A stretch of 64,000 nt of DNA, taken from positions 1,721,501 through 1,785,500 of the forward strand of contig NZ_CP126107.1 of the NCBI RefSeq assembly GCF_030123365.1. Reading direction: 5' to 3'. Under the pieces are notes generated by a model that worked only from the letters and a program-made list of their open reading frames with translations, was not told where the DNA came from and did not search any database. Below are positions 8,381 to 18,709 of this stretch, one piece after another. Positions within the stretch are counted from its first letter, which is position 1, and each line of letters opens with the position of its first letter. Source of the DNA: Neobacillus sp. SuZ13. Lineage in GTDB: Bacteria > Bacillota > Bacilli > Bacillales > Cytobacillaceae. Position numbers and translations under genes: made by a program.

Positions 8381-11146
8381 ATGGAGTATAAAAATACGTT
8401 ATTAATGCCACAAACTGAATTTCCGATGCGTGGCAATCTTCCACAAAGAGAGCCGGAGATTCAGGCGAAATGGGAAGAATTAAATATTTACAAAAAAGTT
8501 CAGGAACGAACCAAAGGACGTCCGATGTTTGTATTGCATGATGGTCCTCCATATGCCAATGGTGACATCCATATGGGGCATGCCCTTAATAAAATTTTAA
8601 AAGATATGATTGTTCGCTATAAGTCAATGAGTGGTTTCCATGCACCATACGTACCAGGCTGGGATACACATGGTCTTCCAATTGAGCAAGCGTTAACCAA
8701 TAAAGGTGTGAAACGTAAAGAAATGACGGTCGCAGAATTCCGTCAACTTTGTACAAAATATGCACTAGAACAAATTGATAATCAGCGTGAACAATTTAAA
8801 CGTCTTGGTGTACGCGGTGACTGGGAAAATCCTTATATTACCCTAAAGCCGGCTTATGAAGCACAACAAATTAAAGTCTTTGGTGAAATGGCTAAGAAAG
8901 GTTATATTTATAAAGGACTCAAGCCTGTCTATTGGTCACCATCCAGTGAATCTGCACTTGCTGAAGCTGAGATTGAATACCAAGACAAAAAATCCGCATC
9001 CATTTATGTGGGCTTTAAGGTGAAGGATGGAAAAAATGTTCTAGATACAGACACCCAAATTATTATCTGGACAACAACTCCATGGACAATTCCGGCGAAC
9101 TTAGGTATTTCCGTTCATCCGGATCTAACATATGTTGTGGTTGCGGCAAACGGAAAAAAATACCTAGTTGCTGAAGCTCTTCTCGAATCAGTTTCGAAGG
9201 AAATTGGCTGGGAAGAAGTAACCGTTGTTAAAAAGGTAAAAGGAAATGATTTAGAAAATATTTTAGCTGTTCATCCTCTTTATGGCCGCGATTCATTGGT
9301 GATGTTAGGAGAACATGTAACAACAGATGCAGGTACTGGCTGTGTCCATACAGCACCTGGTCACGGGGAAGATGACTTTTATGTAGGCCAAAGATATGGA
9401 TTAGATGTCCTATGCCCTGTCGATGATAAAGGTGTGATGACGAGTGAGGCGCCAGGTTTTGAAGGATTATTTTACGATAAAGCAAATAAACCAATCACAC
9501 AAGCATTAGAAGATGCAGGTGCATTACTCAAACTTTCTTTTATTACCCATTCTTATCCACACGATTGGAGAACGAAAAAACCGGTAATCTACCGTGCGAC
9601 AGCACAATGGTTTGCATCTATTAAAGATTTCCGAAATGAATTACTAGATGCAGTCAAGGAAACAAAATGGATTCCTGCTTGGGGTGAAACGCGTTTATTT
9701 AATATGGTTCGTGACCGAGGGGACTGGTGTATTTCTCGTCAACGTGTCTGGGGAGTACCAATTCCTGTTTTCTACGCAGAAACTGGCGAAGAAATCATTA
9801 CAGATGAAACGATTAATCATGTTTCAGATTTATTCCGTGAATTTGGTTCGAATGTATGGTTTGAGCGTGAGGCAAAAGAATTACTACCTGCTGGCTTTAC
9901 TCATCCAGGAAGTCCAAACGGTATTTTTACTAAAGAAACAGATATCATGGATGTATGGTTTGATTCAGGATCTTCCCATCAAGCTGTTTTACTTGAAAGA
10001 GATGATTTAGTTCGACCAGCTGATCTTTATCTTGAAGGCTCGGACCAGTATCGCGGCTGGTTTAACTCATCATTATCTACTGCTGTAGCCGTGACAGGTG
10101 AAGCACCATACAAAGGAGTATTAAGCCACGGGTTTGCACTTGATGGTGAAGGCAGGAAGATGAGCAAGTCCATCGGTAATGTCGTTATCCCTGCAAAAGT
10201 AATGAACCAGTTAGGTGCAGATATTTTACGCCTTTGGGTTGCTTCAGTTGATTATCAAGCAGATGTTCGTGTTTCAGATGCAATCTTAAAGCAGGTCGCT
10301 GAGGTTTATCGTAAAATTCGTAACACCTTCCGTTTCTTATTAGGAAATTTAGCTGATTTTACTCCAGCCGATAAAGTGGCATATGAAAATCTGCGCGAAG
10401 TCGACCAATTTATGCTTGTTAAATTAAATAAGTTGATTAAAAATGTTCGCAATGCCTATGAAAACTATGAATTCGCTGGTATCTATCACGCGATTAATAA
10501 TTTCTGCACCCTTGATTTAAGTTCATTTTATTTGGATTTTGCGAAAGATGTCCTTTATATTGAAGCTACAAATAATCATGAGCGACGTGCTATCCAGACA
10601 GTGTTATATGAATCGCTGCTTGCTTTAACAAAATTAGTTTCACCTATCCTTTCACACACTGCTGATGAAGTGTGGAAGTTTATCCCAGCGGTAACAGAAG
10701 AGAGTGTTCAGTTAACTGACCTTCCTGAATATCAGGAATTAAAAAATGCTCAAGGTTTAGAGGAAAAGTGGACTGAATTCATGAAACTTCGTGATGATGT
10801 GTTAAAGGCTCTTGAGGAAGCGCGTAATCAAAAAGTGATTGGGAAATCGTTAACTGCAAAGGTTACGCTTTATGTCAATGAAAAATCAAAAGCTTTATTA
10901 GACTCGATTGAAGAAAATATGAAACAACTCTTTATTATCTCAGGCTTTGAAGTAGCAGGTGCCTACGAGGAAGCACCTGAAAATGCAATCAAATTAGAAA
11001 CTGCAGCCATTGTTATAACAAAGGCTGAGGGTGAAACATGTGAGCGTTGCTGGATTGTAACACCAGAAGTAGGTCAAGATCCAGAACACCCATCACTTTG
11101 CCCGCGTTGTGCTGAAGTAGTAAAAGCTAACTATACTCATAATTAA
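8381..11146 (+). CDS. ileS: isoleucyl-tRNA synthetase
   Basis: This enzyme charges tRNA-Ile with isoleucine and edits misactivated valine. The 921-residue class I synthetase has the HIGH-type motif in [10 protein letters not shown] (near residue 60), the CP1 editing domain ([11 protein letters not shown]...[15 protein letters not shown]), and KMSKS in [12 protein letters not shown]-terminal zinc site has four Cys (CERCW and CPRC). Length and layout match bacterial type IleRS of Bacillus. The start ATG 8381 follows AGGAGGAAG. It is controlled by the T-box leader and ends in its own terminator. Confidence 0.98.
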   Translation: MEYKNTLLMPQTEFPMRGNLPQREPEIQAKWEELNIYKKVQERTKGRPMFVLHDGPPYANGDIHMGHALNKILKDMIVRYKSMSGFHAPYVPGWDTHGLPIEQALTNKGVKRKEMTVAEFRQLCTKYALEQIDNQREQFKRLGVRGDWENPYITLKPAYEAQQIKVFGEMAKKGYIYKGLKPVYWSPSSESALAEAEIEYQDKKSASIYVGFKVKDGKNVLDTDTQIIIWTTTPWTIPANLGISVHPDLTYVVVAANGKKYLVAEALLESVSKEIGWEEVTVVKKVKGNDLENILAVHPLYGRDSLVMLGEHVTTDAGTGCVHTAPGHGEDDFYVGQRYGLDVLCPVDDKGVMTSEAPGFEGLFYDKANKPITQALEDAGALLKLSFITHSYPHDWRTKKPVIYRATAQWFASIKDFRNELLDAVKETKWIPAWGETRLFNMVRDRGDWCISRQRVWGVPIPVFYAETGEEIITDETINHVSDLFREFGSNVWFEREAKELLPAGFTHPGSPNGIFTKETDIMDVWFDSGSSHQAVLLERDDLVRPADLYLEGSDQYRGWFNSSLSTAVAVTGEAPYKGVLSHGFALDGEGRKMSKSIGNVVIPAKVMNQLGADILRLWVASVDYQADVRVSDAILKQVAEVYRKIRNTFRFLLGNLADFTPADKVAYENLREVDQFMLVKLNKLIKNVRNAYENYEFAGIYHAINNFCTLDLSSFYLDFAKDVLYIEATNNHERRAIQTVLYESLLALTKLVSPILSHTADEVWKFIPAVTEESVQLTDLPEYQELKNAQGLEEKWTEFMKLRDDVLKALEEARNQKVIGKSLTAKVTLYVNEKSKALLDSIEENMKQLFIISGFEVAGAYEEAPENAIKLETAAIVITKAEGETCERCWIVTPEVGQDPEHPSLCPRCAEVVKANYTHN

Positions 11147-11150
11147 TCAT

Positions 11151-11186
11151 AAAAGCCCTGTGCAATTGCATAGGGCTTTTAAATTT
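11151..11186 (+). terminator. terminator of ileS
   Basis: AAAAGCCCTG...CAGGGCTTTT-type stem: AAAAGCCCT (11151-11159) pairs with AGGGCTTTT (11172-11180), followed by AAATTTTT. Confidence 0.8.
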
Positions 11187-11287
11187 TTCCTTCTCCGTTA
11201 ATTGTTGTTGTAGTTGTCAAATGTTTTTCCGAGTCGGTTAATGGATGCCGGAAATAATAAGACAAATGAAACACGGAGGTAACAACT

Positions 11288-11572
11288 ATGAATGCCACGC
11301 AGGAACAGCTGTTTTTGGAACTCCGTCAAACGAAAGAAGAAATTGAATATTCCTTAAGAAACAAACCGAAGCAGGACTGGTTTACATCCGTTTTAGAAGA
11401 GGAATTATCAGATATTAATACAGCAATTCAAAAGCTTAAAAATGGAAATTTTGGGCAATGCGAAATTTCTGGAGAATTTTTGCCTAATGAATTATTAAAA
11501 ATCATTCCTACCTTAAAGTCAGTAAAGGATTCAGAGTATTTAATGCATTATTACAAAAAACCGATTTATTGA
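11288..11572 (+). CDS. ylyA: DksA/TraR-like protein YlyA, zinc finger lost
   Basis: By position between ileS and lspA, and by sequence, this is the YlyA-type DksA/TraR homologue. In B. subtilis YlyA is reported to bind RNA polymerase and modulate SigG-dependent genes. The 94-residue protein has an N-terminal coiled-coil-like helix pair (about 1-50). It then has the typical NGNFGQCEISGEFLPNELL segment, where DksA proteins carry a C4 zinc finger. Only one of the four Cys remains here, and the CxxC near the end is absent. GGAGGT at 11276-11281 supports the start. Confidence 0.8.
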   Translation: MNATQEQLFLELRQTKEEIEYSLRNKPKQDWFTSVLEEELSDINTAIQKLKNGNFGQCEISGEFLPNELLKIIPTLKSVKDSEYLMHYYKKPIY

Positions 11573-11611
11573 TCTTTTCATAAAGTTACATTTTCGTTTA
11601 GCGAAAAAGTA

Positions 11612-11620
11612 TGCTAAAAT
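11612..11620 (+). promoter_or_regulatory. extended -10 promoter of lspA
   Basis: TGCTAAAAT at 11612-11620 is an extended -10 (TG-N-TAAAAT). The -35 region (TTTCGT at 11592-11597) is poor. The transcript would carry a small CTAGAC/GTCTAG hairpin (11649-11667) before the lspA SD. Confidence 0.45.
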
Positions 11621-11688
11621 GCTTAAGAAGTATGATAAGCGAAAGCGTCTAGACATGATGAGTCTAGCTGATGTGGAGGTATTTCTTA

Positions 11689-12180
11689 GTGTTTTATTAC
11701 TTAATCGCTCTTTTTGTTATTTTATTAGATCAAATTACGAAATGGCTTATTGTAAGTAAGATGTATTTAGGGGAGAGTATACCTATCATTGATAATATTT
11801 TCTATATTACTTCTCATCGCAATCGTGGAGCGGCGTGGGGAATATTACAAGGACAAATGTGGCTCTTTTATGTTATTACCATTGTTGTAATAATCGCAAT
11901 TATGTATTATCTATACAAAGCTGCAAAAGGTAAAAGGATACTAGGTGTATCTTTAGCATTGATGCTTGGAGGCGCGATCGGAAACTTTATTGACCGTGTC
12001 ATTCGCAAGGAAGTTGTTGATTTCATTCATACGTATGTTTTTGGCTATAATTTCCCTGTCTTTAACATCGCAGATTCAGCTTTAGTGATCGGTGTCATCT
12101 TGTTAATGATTCAAATGGTACTAGAAGAGAGAGAAACAAAGGAGAAATCATATGGAGAAAATGGAACACATCATTCTTGA
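11689..12180 (+). CDS. lspA: lipoprotein signal peptidase II
   Basis: LspA is a membrane aspartyl protease that cuts the signal peptide from diacylglyceryl-prolipoproteins. The 163-residue protein has four transmembrane helices. The two catalytic Asp lie in GNFIDR and FNIADSA, with [10 protein letters not shown] as a further family motif. The start is GTG 11689, nine bases after GTGGAGG (11673-11679). An in-frame ATG at 11671 overlaps that SD, and B. subtilis LspA begins at the GTG position. The 3' end overlaps ylyB by 29 bases. Confidence 0.95.
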   Translation: MFYYLIALFVILLDQITKWLIVSKMYLGESIPIIDNIFYITSHRNRGAAWGILQGQMWLFYVITIVVIIAIMYYLYKAAKGKRILGVSLALMLGGAIGNFIDRVIRKEVVDFIHTYVFGYNFPVFNIADSALVIGVILLMIQMVLEERETKEKSYGENGTHHS

Positions 12181-13063
12181 GGAGCAAAAAGGGGATCGGA
12201 TTGATAAGGTGATCTCTGGTCTTGATGAAGAATGGTCAAGAACTCAAGTACAGCAATGGATTAAAGAAGGCAATATAACGGTAAACGGGCAACAGATTAA
12301 AACAAATTATAAATGTAACGTAGACGACCAAATAGAAATTACGATTCCGGACCCCGAAGAGTTAGATGTGGTCCCAGAAGATCTTAATTTAGAAATTTAC
12401 TATGAAGACAGTGATGTTTTGGTAGTAAACAAGCCGAGGGGTATGGTCGTTCATCCAGCGCCAGGTCATATGTCTGGAACATTGGTCAATGGTTTAATGT
12501 ATCATTGTAAGGATTTATCAGGGATTAACGGTGTGTTAAGACCAGGGATTGTACATCGGATTGATAAGGATACATCTGGACTATTAATGGTGGCTAAAAA
12601 TGATTTGGCTCACGAAAGTCTTGTCAATCAGTTAGTGGCCAAATCGGTTACCCGTAAATATAAAGCGATTGTCCATGGAGTCATTCCCCATGACTTTGGA
12701 ACTGTTGATGCTCCACTTGGCAGAGATACGAAAGACCGACAAAGCATGACAGTCGTTGACCATGGCAAACATGCGGTCACACATTTCCATGTTCTTGAAC
12801 GCTTTAAGGATTTTACATTTGTTGAATGTCAATTAGAAACAGGTAGAACACACCAAATCCGTGTTCATATGAAATACATTGGCTACCCTCTCGCTGGAGA
12901 TCCAAAATATGGTCCGAAAAAGACGCTCGAAATTAATGGACAAGCATTACATGCAGGTGTGCTTGGTTTTAACCACCCGAGAACTGGCGAATATTTAGAA
13001 TTTGAAGCCCCACTTCCAGAAGATATCGAGTTATTACTTAATCAGCTTCGAAATAATCGTTGA
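12152..13063 (+). CDS. ylyB: RluA/RluD-family 23S rRNA pseudouridine synthase YlyB
   Basis: This enzyme isomerises specific uridines in large-subunit rRNA to pseudouridine, as RluD does for helix 69. The 303-residue protein has an N-terminal S4 domain (about 10-70) and a catalytic domain with the signature [14 protein letters not shown], where Asp is the nucleophile. It also has the [12 protein letters not shown] motif. AAAGGAG at 12137-12143 supports ATG 12152. It is translated from the lspA transcript with overlap. Its TGA stop forms part of the pyr operon -35 box. Exact target bases cannot be read from sequence. Confidence 0.93.
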   Translation: MEKMEHIILEEQKGDRIDKVISGLDEEWSRTQVQQWIKEGNITVNGQQIKTNYKCNVDDQIEITIPDPEELDVVPEDLNLEIYYEDSDVLVVNKPRGMVVHPAPGHMSGTLVNGLMYHCKDLSGINGVLRPGIVHRIDKDTSGLLMVAKNDLAHESLVNQLVAKSVTRKYKAIVHGVIPHDFGTVDAPLGRDTKDRQSMTVVDHGKHAVTHFHVLERFKDFTFVECQLETGRTHQIRVHMKYIGYPLAGDPKYGPKKTLEINGQALHAGVLGFNHPRTGEYLEFEAPLPEDIELLLNQLRNNR

Positions 13064-13088
13064 CACAGTCGTTAATTTGAAGTAAGAT
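13060..13088 (+). promoter_or_regulatory. SigA promoter of the pyr operon
   Basis: TTGACA (13060-13065) and TAAGAT (13083-13088) have a 17-bp spacer. The TGA stop of ylyB (13061-13063) lies inside the -35 box. The transcript start is expected near 13095, just before the first PyrR attenuator. Confidence 0.7.
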
Positions 13089-13094
13089 AATTTT

Positions 13095-13791
<697 letters not shown>

Positions 13792-13799
13792 ATAGTTAC

Positions 13800-13910
13800 C
13801 CTTTTAAAAGTAGTCCTGTGAGGCTGACAAAGGGGAATATGCCCAAAGAATCTATATTTAGGCATGTCCAAACCCTCTTTGTACCCTCACGGATAAAGAG
13901 GGTTTTTTTA
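13800..13910 (+). promoter_or_regulatory. PyrR-responsive attenuator 2 (pyrR-pyrP)
   Basis: The PyrR loop AGTCCTGTGAGGCTGACAAA starts at 13812. The terminator is AACCCTCTTT (13871-13880) with AAAGAGGGTT (13895-13904) followed by TTTTTT. Confidence 0.93.
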
Positions 13911-13963
13911 TGGGAAAAATAAAAAACTAAAGCAAAGCATTATACAAAATGGGGGAAATCACA

Positions 13964-15277
13964 GTGACCAATAAACCTATCTTAGACGTAAAAGATATTC
14001 CTAAACCCTTTCAATGGATCACATTAAGCTTACAACACTTATTCGCCATGTTTGGAGCCACTATATTAGTACCTTACCTTGTGGGATTAAGCCCAGCGAT
14101 TGCACTTATATCAAGTGGACTTGGCACATTAGCATTTTTATTAATAACTAAATTCCAAGTTCCAGCTTACTTAGGCTCATCCTTTGCATTTATCGCACCT
14201 GTGATTGCCGCTAAAGCAGCTGGGGGACCTGGCGGCGCCATGGTGGGTACTTTCATTGCAGGACTTGTTTATGGACTGGTTTCACTTATCATCAGCAAGG
14301 CAGGCCATCGCTGGATCATGAATCTTCTCCCGCCAATTGTTGTCGGACCAGTTATTATTGTCATCGGATTAGCCCTATCCGGAACCGCCGTGAATATGGC
14401 TATGAACAATCCTGTGAGTGGAAAATACAGCATGCTTCATTTCTCTGTAGCCCTTGTCACGCTAATAGCAACGATTATCTTTTCGATATATGCAAAAAAA
14501 ATGTTAAGTATGATCCCAATCTTAGCGGGGATTATTGTCGGATATATCTACGCACTAGTGGTTGGAGTGGTCGATTTTAAACCAGTATTAGAGGCTAAGT
14601 GGTTTGAAATGCCTGAATTTATTATTCCGTTTGTAAGCTATAAAGTAAAATTCACTTGGGATTTAGTACTGTTAATGGTACCAGTTGCGATTGTTACACT
14701 ATCAGAGCACATCGGACACCAGTTGGTGCTAAGTAAGGTAGTCGGCAGAGATTATATTGAAGAACCTGGCTTACATCGCTCGATCCTTGGGGATGGAACA
14801 GCAACGATGATTTCCGCTCTGATTGGCGGACCGCCAAAAACAACTTATGGTGAAAACATCGGTGTCCTTGCCATTACTCGAATTTACAGTGTGTATGTCA
14901 TTGCTGGTGCTGCAATCTTCGCGATCATCTTTGGCTTTATTGGAAAAATAACTGCTCTAATCAGCACCATTCCAACTCCGGTTATGGGCGGAGTTTCAAT
15001 CCTTCTTTTCGGAATTATAGCTTCCTCTGGTTTACGTATGCTAGTGGATAGCAAAATTGATTTTGGCAACAAACGTAACCTTGTCATTTCATCTGTCATC
15101 TTGGTGGTTGGCATCGGTGGAGCTGTCATAAAAGTATCAGAGTCATTACAAATACAAGGGATGGCACTAGCAGCCATTTGCGGGGTATTGTTAAACCTTA
15201 TCCTTCCTGGCAGAGAAACAGCAAATGAAAATATGCTTGAGGAGATTGAATCCTCTGATAAGCGGAAAACTGCATAA
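13964..15277 (+). CDS. pyrP: uracil permease PyrP
   Basis: This is a uracil:H+ symporter of the NCS2 (nucleobase-cation symporter 2) family. The 437-residue membrane protein should have 14 helices. It shows the family segments QHLFAMFGATILVPYLVG and FQVPAYLGSSFAFIAPV, and the signature segment GDGTATMISALIGGPPKTTYGEN split across 14800-14870. The start is set at GTG 13964, eight bases after GGGGG (13951-13955); an ATG at 13949 overlaps that SD. It allows uracil salvage under the same PyrR control as biosynthesis. Confidence 0.96.
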   Translation: MTNKPILDVKDIPKPFQWITLSLQHLFAMFGATILVPYLVGLSPAIALISSGLGTLAFLLITKFQVPAYLGSSFAFIAPVIAAKAAGGPGGAMVGTFIAGLVYGLVSLIISKAGHRWIMNLLPPIVVGPVIIVIGLALSGTAVNMAMNNPVSGKYSMLHFSVALVTLIATIIFSIYAKKMLSMIPILAGIIVGYIYALVVGVVDFKPVLEAKWFEMPEFIIPFVSYKVKFTWDLVLLMVPVAIVTLSEHIGHQLVLSKVVGRDYIEEPGLHRSILGDGTATMISALIGGPPKTTYGENIGVLAITRIYSVYVIAGAAIFAIIFGFIGKITALISTIPTPVMGGVSILLFGIIASSGLRMLVDSKIDFGNKRNLVISSVILVVGIGGAVIKVSESLQIQGMALAAICGVLLNLILPGRETANENMLEEIESSDKRKTA

Positions 15278-15289
15278 TTAAGTTTCAAC

Positions 15290-15404
15290 TCTTTAAATAA
15301 ATCCAGTGAGGTTTAAAAGGGTGTATGCTTAATACCATGATTTTGACTCATGGATTATCTTGGCATACATACACCCTGAACTTTCTGGTCAGGGTGTTTT
15401 TTTA
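15290..15404 (+). promoter_or_regulatory. PyrR-responsive attenuator 3 (pyrP-pyrB)
   Basis: The PyrR loop starts at 15299 (AATCCAGTGAGGTTTAAAAG), more divergent than the other two. The terminator is ACACCCTGA (15371-15379) with TCAGGGTGT (15389-15397) and a U-run. Confidence 0.9.
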
Positions 15405-15430
15405 TTCAAAATGAGGGAGGCGGATGATTG

Positions 15431-16375
15431 ATGTTAAGTCACTTACTAACCACGAATGAATTAAAGGTGGATGAGATTTATCAAATCTTAACAGATGCTC
15501 ATAACTTTAAAAACGGAATGAAATGGTCTCCGGACAGGCAAATGTTTACTGCCAATCTATTTTTTGAACCGAGCACAAGAACCAAGAGCAGCTTTGAAGT
15601 GGCCCAAAGGAGATTAGGATTAGAAGTAATCCCGTTTGAAGTACTTACTTCAAGTGTCCAAAAAGGCGAAACACTTTACGATACGGTAAAAACATTAGAA
15701 TCAATCGGTGTCAACTCCATTGTCATTCGTCACGAACAAGATCGCTATTTTGATGAATTGGTTGGTAAGGTAAACATTCCAATCATAAATGGCGGGGATG
15801 GATGCGGGCATCATCCGACTCAATCACTTCTTGATCTATTGACAATCCAGCAAGAGTTTGGACAATTCACAGGCTTAAAAATTGCCATTATCGGCGACAT
15901 TCGTCATAGCCGGGTAGCTCGTTCCAATGCAGATGTTCTAACAAGGCTGGGAGCAGAAGTGATTTTTTCGGGACCAAAAGAGTGGTTCGATACTAGGAGT
16001 ACAGATATATCAAGGTATAGGCCGATTGATATGGCCGTCCAAGAAGCCGATGTAGTCATGCTACTTCGTGTACAGCATGAACGGCATCAACAAAAAAGCA
16101 GCTTTACGGCAAATGAATATCACAAACAATATGGTCTTACACTAGAAAGAGAAAAGATGATGAAGCAGGGCAGCATTATCATGCATCCTGCACCTGTTAA
16201 TAGGAATGTAGAAATAGCTGATAGCCTTGTAGAGTGCAAGCGATCAAGGATATTTAAACAAATGGAAAACGGTGTATACGTCAGAATGGCAGCCATTAAA
16301 AGATCAATCGAAAGCCTTGAAGGAGGAAACCAAAATGAAACTACTTATTCAGAACGCGTGCTACATAGCATCTAA
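15431..16375 (+). CDS. pyrB: aspartate carbamoyltransferase catalytic chain
   Basis: PyrB joins carbamoyl phosphate and L-aspartate to N-carbamoyl-aspartate, the committed pyrimidine step. The 314-residue protein has the carbamoyl phosphate loop [36 protein letters not shown] and the Asp-binding [11 protein letters not shown]. It is about ten residues longer at the C-terminus than B. subtilis PyrB. The start is ATG 15431 after GGGAGG; a TTG one codon earlier is possible. The 3' end overlaps pyrC by 41 bases, so the tail residues are constrained by the pyrC SD and start. Confidence 0.97.
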   Translation: MLSHLLTTNELKVDEIYQILTDAHNFKNGMKWSPDRQMFTANLFFEPSTRTKSSFEVAQRRLGLEVIPFEVLTSSVQKGETLYDTVKTLESIGVNSIVIRHEQDRYFDELVGKVNIPIINGGDGCGHHPTQSLLDLLTIQQEFGQFTGLKIAIIGDIRHSRVARSNADVLTRLGAEVIFSGPKEWFDTRSTDISRYRPIDMAVQEADVVMLLRVQHERHQQKSSFTANEYHKQYGLTLEREKMMKQGSIIMHPAPVNRNVEIADSLVECKRSRIFKQMENGVYVRMAAIKRSIESLEGGNQNETTYSERVLHSI

Positions 16376-17621
16376 TAGAGAAAAGAAACAAGCTGATATA
16401 TTAATTGAAGAAGGAATAATAACTAAGATTGAAACACAAATTGACGCAATTGTGGATCGCACAGTGAACGCGGAAGGTAAATTAGTTTCACCTGGATTTA
16501 TCGACCTACATGTCCACCTTCGTGAACCAGGCGGAGAAAAAAAGGAAACCATCGCAACCGGAACACAAGCCGCAGCAAGAGGCGGATTTACCACTATTGC
16601 CAACATGCCAAACACAAGACCGGTGCCTGACACCATTAATAATATGGAGGACTTGCAAAAGCGCATTAAGGATACTGCGAAAGTTAGAGTGTTGCCGTAT
16701 GCGTCCATCACAATCCGCCAGTTGGGTCAGGAGTTAACGGATTTTGAGGGCTTGAAAGCTAAAGGTGCATTTGCCTTTACAGATGACGGAGTAGGCGTGC
16801 AGTCAGCTGCAATGATGCTAGAGGCAATGCGTAAAGCTGCTGCACTAGATATGGCGATTGTTGCACACTGTGAGGAAAATACATTAATCAATAAGGGCTC
16901 AGTCCATGATGGTTCATTTGCTAGAAAACATGGATTAAATGGAATTCCATCTATTTGTGAATCAGTTCAAATTGCAAGGGATGTACTCCTAGCCGAAGCA
17001 GCAGACTGTCATTATCATGTCTGCCACATCAGCACAAAGGAATCTGTCCGGGTAGTTAGAGATGCTAAACGGGCAGGAATAAAAGTTACTGCAGAGGTAA
17101 CGCCGCATCACTTATTGTTATCTGAAGATGATATCCCAAGCTTGGATGCAAACTTCAAAATGAATCCGCCACTTCGTGCTGAAGAAGACCGTAAAGCCTT
17201 AATAGAAGGGCTCTTAGACGGAACCATTGATTTCATTGCAACTGATCATGCTCCACATACAACAGAAGAAAAAGCGGAGGGAATGACACTTGCACCGTTC
17301 GGTATTGTTGGGCTCGAAACAGCATTCCCATTACTATATACGCACTTCGTTTTAAAGAATATCATCACACTCGAACAATTAATTGAGTATCTAACCGTCA
17401 AGCCAGCCGAAGCATTTGCGCTTCCGTACGGGAAAATTGAAGTGGGAGCACCGGCAGACTTAGTACTCTTGAACTTAGAAGAAGAACGTGAAATTAATAC
17501 AGAAGAATTCTTATCAAAAGGAAAGAATACACCATTTAGCGGTTGGAAATGTAACGGATGGCCTGAGATGACAATCGCTGGAGGAGAAATTGCTTGGGAA
17601 AAAGGGAGTGTCTTAGTATGA
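16335..17621 (+). CDS. pyrC: dihydroorotase PyrC
   Basis: PyrC closes carbamoyl-aspartate to dihydroorotate. This is a class I zinc amidohydrolase of 428 residues. The metal ligands are visible in [10 protein letters not shown], the IVAHCEEN and [11 protein letters not shown] segments, and [14 protein letters not shown] at 16321-16326 sets the start at ATG 16335; a longer in-frame opening from 16272 only reflects the pyrB overlap. The stop overlaps carA (ATGA at 17618-17621). Confidence 0.97.
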   Translation: MKLLIQNACYIASNREKKQADILIEEGIITKIETQIDAIVDRTVNAEGKLVSPGFIDLHVHLREPGGEKKETIATGTQAAARGGFTTIANMPNTRPVPDTINNMEDLQKRIKDTAKVRVLPYASITIRQLGQELTDFEGLKAKGAFAFTDDGVGVQSAAMMLEAMRKAAALDMAIVAHCEENTLINKGSVHDGSFARKHGLNGIPSICESVQIARDVLLAEAADCHYHVCHISTKESVRVVRDAKRAGIKVTAEVTPHHLLLSEDDIPSLDANFKMNPPLRAEEDRKALIEGLLDGTIDFIATDHAPHTTEEKAEGMTLAPFGIVGLETAFPLLYTHFVLKNIITLEQLIEYLTVKPAEAFALPYGKIEVGAPADLVLLNLEEEREINTEEFLSKGKNTPFSGWKCNGWPEMTIAGGEIAWEKGSVLV

Positions 17622-18709
17622 AAAAACAACTTATATTAGAAGATGGTACCATTTTTATCGGTAAAGGCTTTGGAAGTGATACGGAAACAATTGGTGAAGT
17701 TGTTTTTAATACAGGGATGACAGGCTATCAAGAGATTATATCCGACCCTTCTTATTGCGGACAGATTGTTACATTAACCTATCCACTAATCGGAAATTAC
17801 GGAATTAACCGAGACGATTTCGAATCAATCAATCCGGCAATAAAGGGTTTAATTGTGAAAGAAGCAGCAGACTTCCCTTCCAACTGGAGAAACGAATACA
17901 CATTAGATGAATATTTTGACATGAAAAAAATCCCAGGGATCGCAGGAATCGATACACGAAAATTAACTCGGATTATCCGTCAATATGGGACTCTGAAAGG
18001 TGCAATCTGCAGCATTGAAAAAGATCCGAATGAAGTCATAACTCAGTTACGAAAAGCACCGCTTTCAACAAATCAAGTCAAACAAGTTTCCACAAAAAAT
18101 GCTTATCCAAGCCCAGGTCGAGGCAAGCGAGTAGTCTTAGTTGATTTTGGAATGAAGCACGGAATCTTAAGGGAACTAAACCATCGGGATTGTGATGTGG
18201 TTGTTGTCCCTTATCATACAACAGCTGACGAAATCCTCCAGTTACGTCCGGACGGAATTATGCTTTCTAATGGACCTGGGGATCCAAAAGACGTTCCAGA
18301 AGCAATTGATATGCTAAAAGGTGTATTAGGCAGAGTACCATTGTTTGGAATTTGTCTTGGTCATCAGTTATTTGCCCTAGCATGTGGAGCTAATACGGAA
18401 AAAATGAAGTTCGGTCATCGCGGTTCCAACCATCCAGTTAAAGACCTATCGACAGGAAAGGTTGCGATTACCTCGCAAAATCACGGCTATACAGTAGAGG
18501 AAGACTCTATTAAGAATACAAGATTAGAAATTACTCACATCGCAGTAAATGACGGAACAGTCGAAGGACTGCAACACCTGGATTACCCAGCATTTACTGT
18601 TCAGTATCATCCCGAAGCATCTCCAGGACCAGAAGACGCAAACGGCTTATTCAATCAATTTCTTGACTTGATGGAAAAGAACAAACAGGAGGTTACAGCA
18701 AATGCCTAA
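17618..18709 (+). CDS. carA: carbamoyl-phosphate synthase small chain (pyrimidine-specific)
   Basis: This is the glutaminase subunit (PyrAA) that releases ammonia from glutamine for carbamoyl phosphate synthesis. The 363-residue protein has an N-terminal CPSase small-chain domain (about 1-130) and a class I amidotransferase domain. The nucleophile Cys is in [12 protein letters not shown] and the His/Glu pair in [11 protein letters not shown]. The start ATG 17618 overlaps the pyrC stop. It overlaps carB by eight bases, giving a translationally linked 1:1 subunit pair. It lies within the PyrR-regulated operon and so is the pyrimidine isoform. Confidence 0.97.
   Translation: MKKQLILEDGTIFIGKGFGSDTETIGEVVFNTGMTGYQEIISDPSYCGQIVTLTYPLIGNYGINRDDFESINPAIKGLIVKEAADFPSNWRNEYTLDEYFDMKKIPGIAGIDTRKLTRIIRQYGTLKGAICSIEKDPNEVITQLRKAPLSTNQVKQVSTKNAYPSPGRGKRVVLVDFGMKHGILRELNHRDCDVVVVPYHTTADEILQLRPDGIMLSNGPGDPKDVPEAIDMLKGVLGRVPLFGICLGHQLFALACGANTEKMKFGHRGSNHPVKDLSTGKVAITSQNHGYTVEEDSIKNTRLEITHIAVNDGTVEGLQHLDYPAFTVQYHPEASPGPEDANGLFNQFLDLMEKNKQEVTANA

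Noticed and set aside
8149..8391. Two short ORFs in the divIVA-ileS gap
   Set aside because: They lie within the T-box leader, whose RNA motifs explain the sequence.
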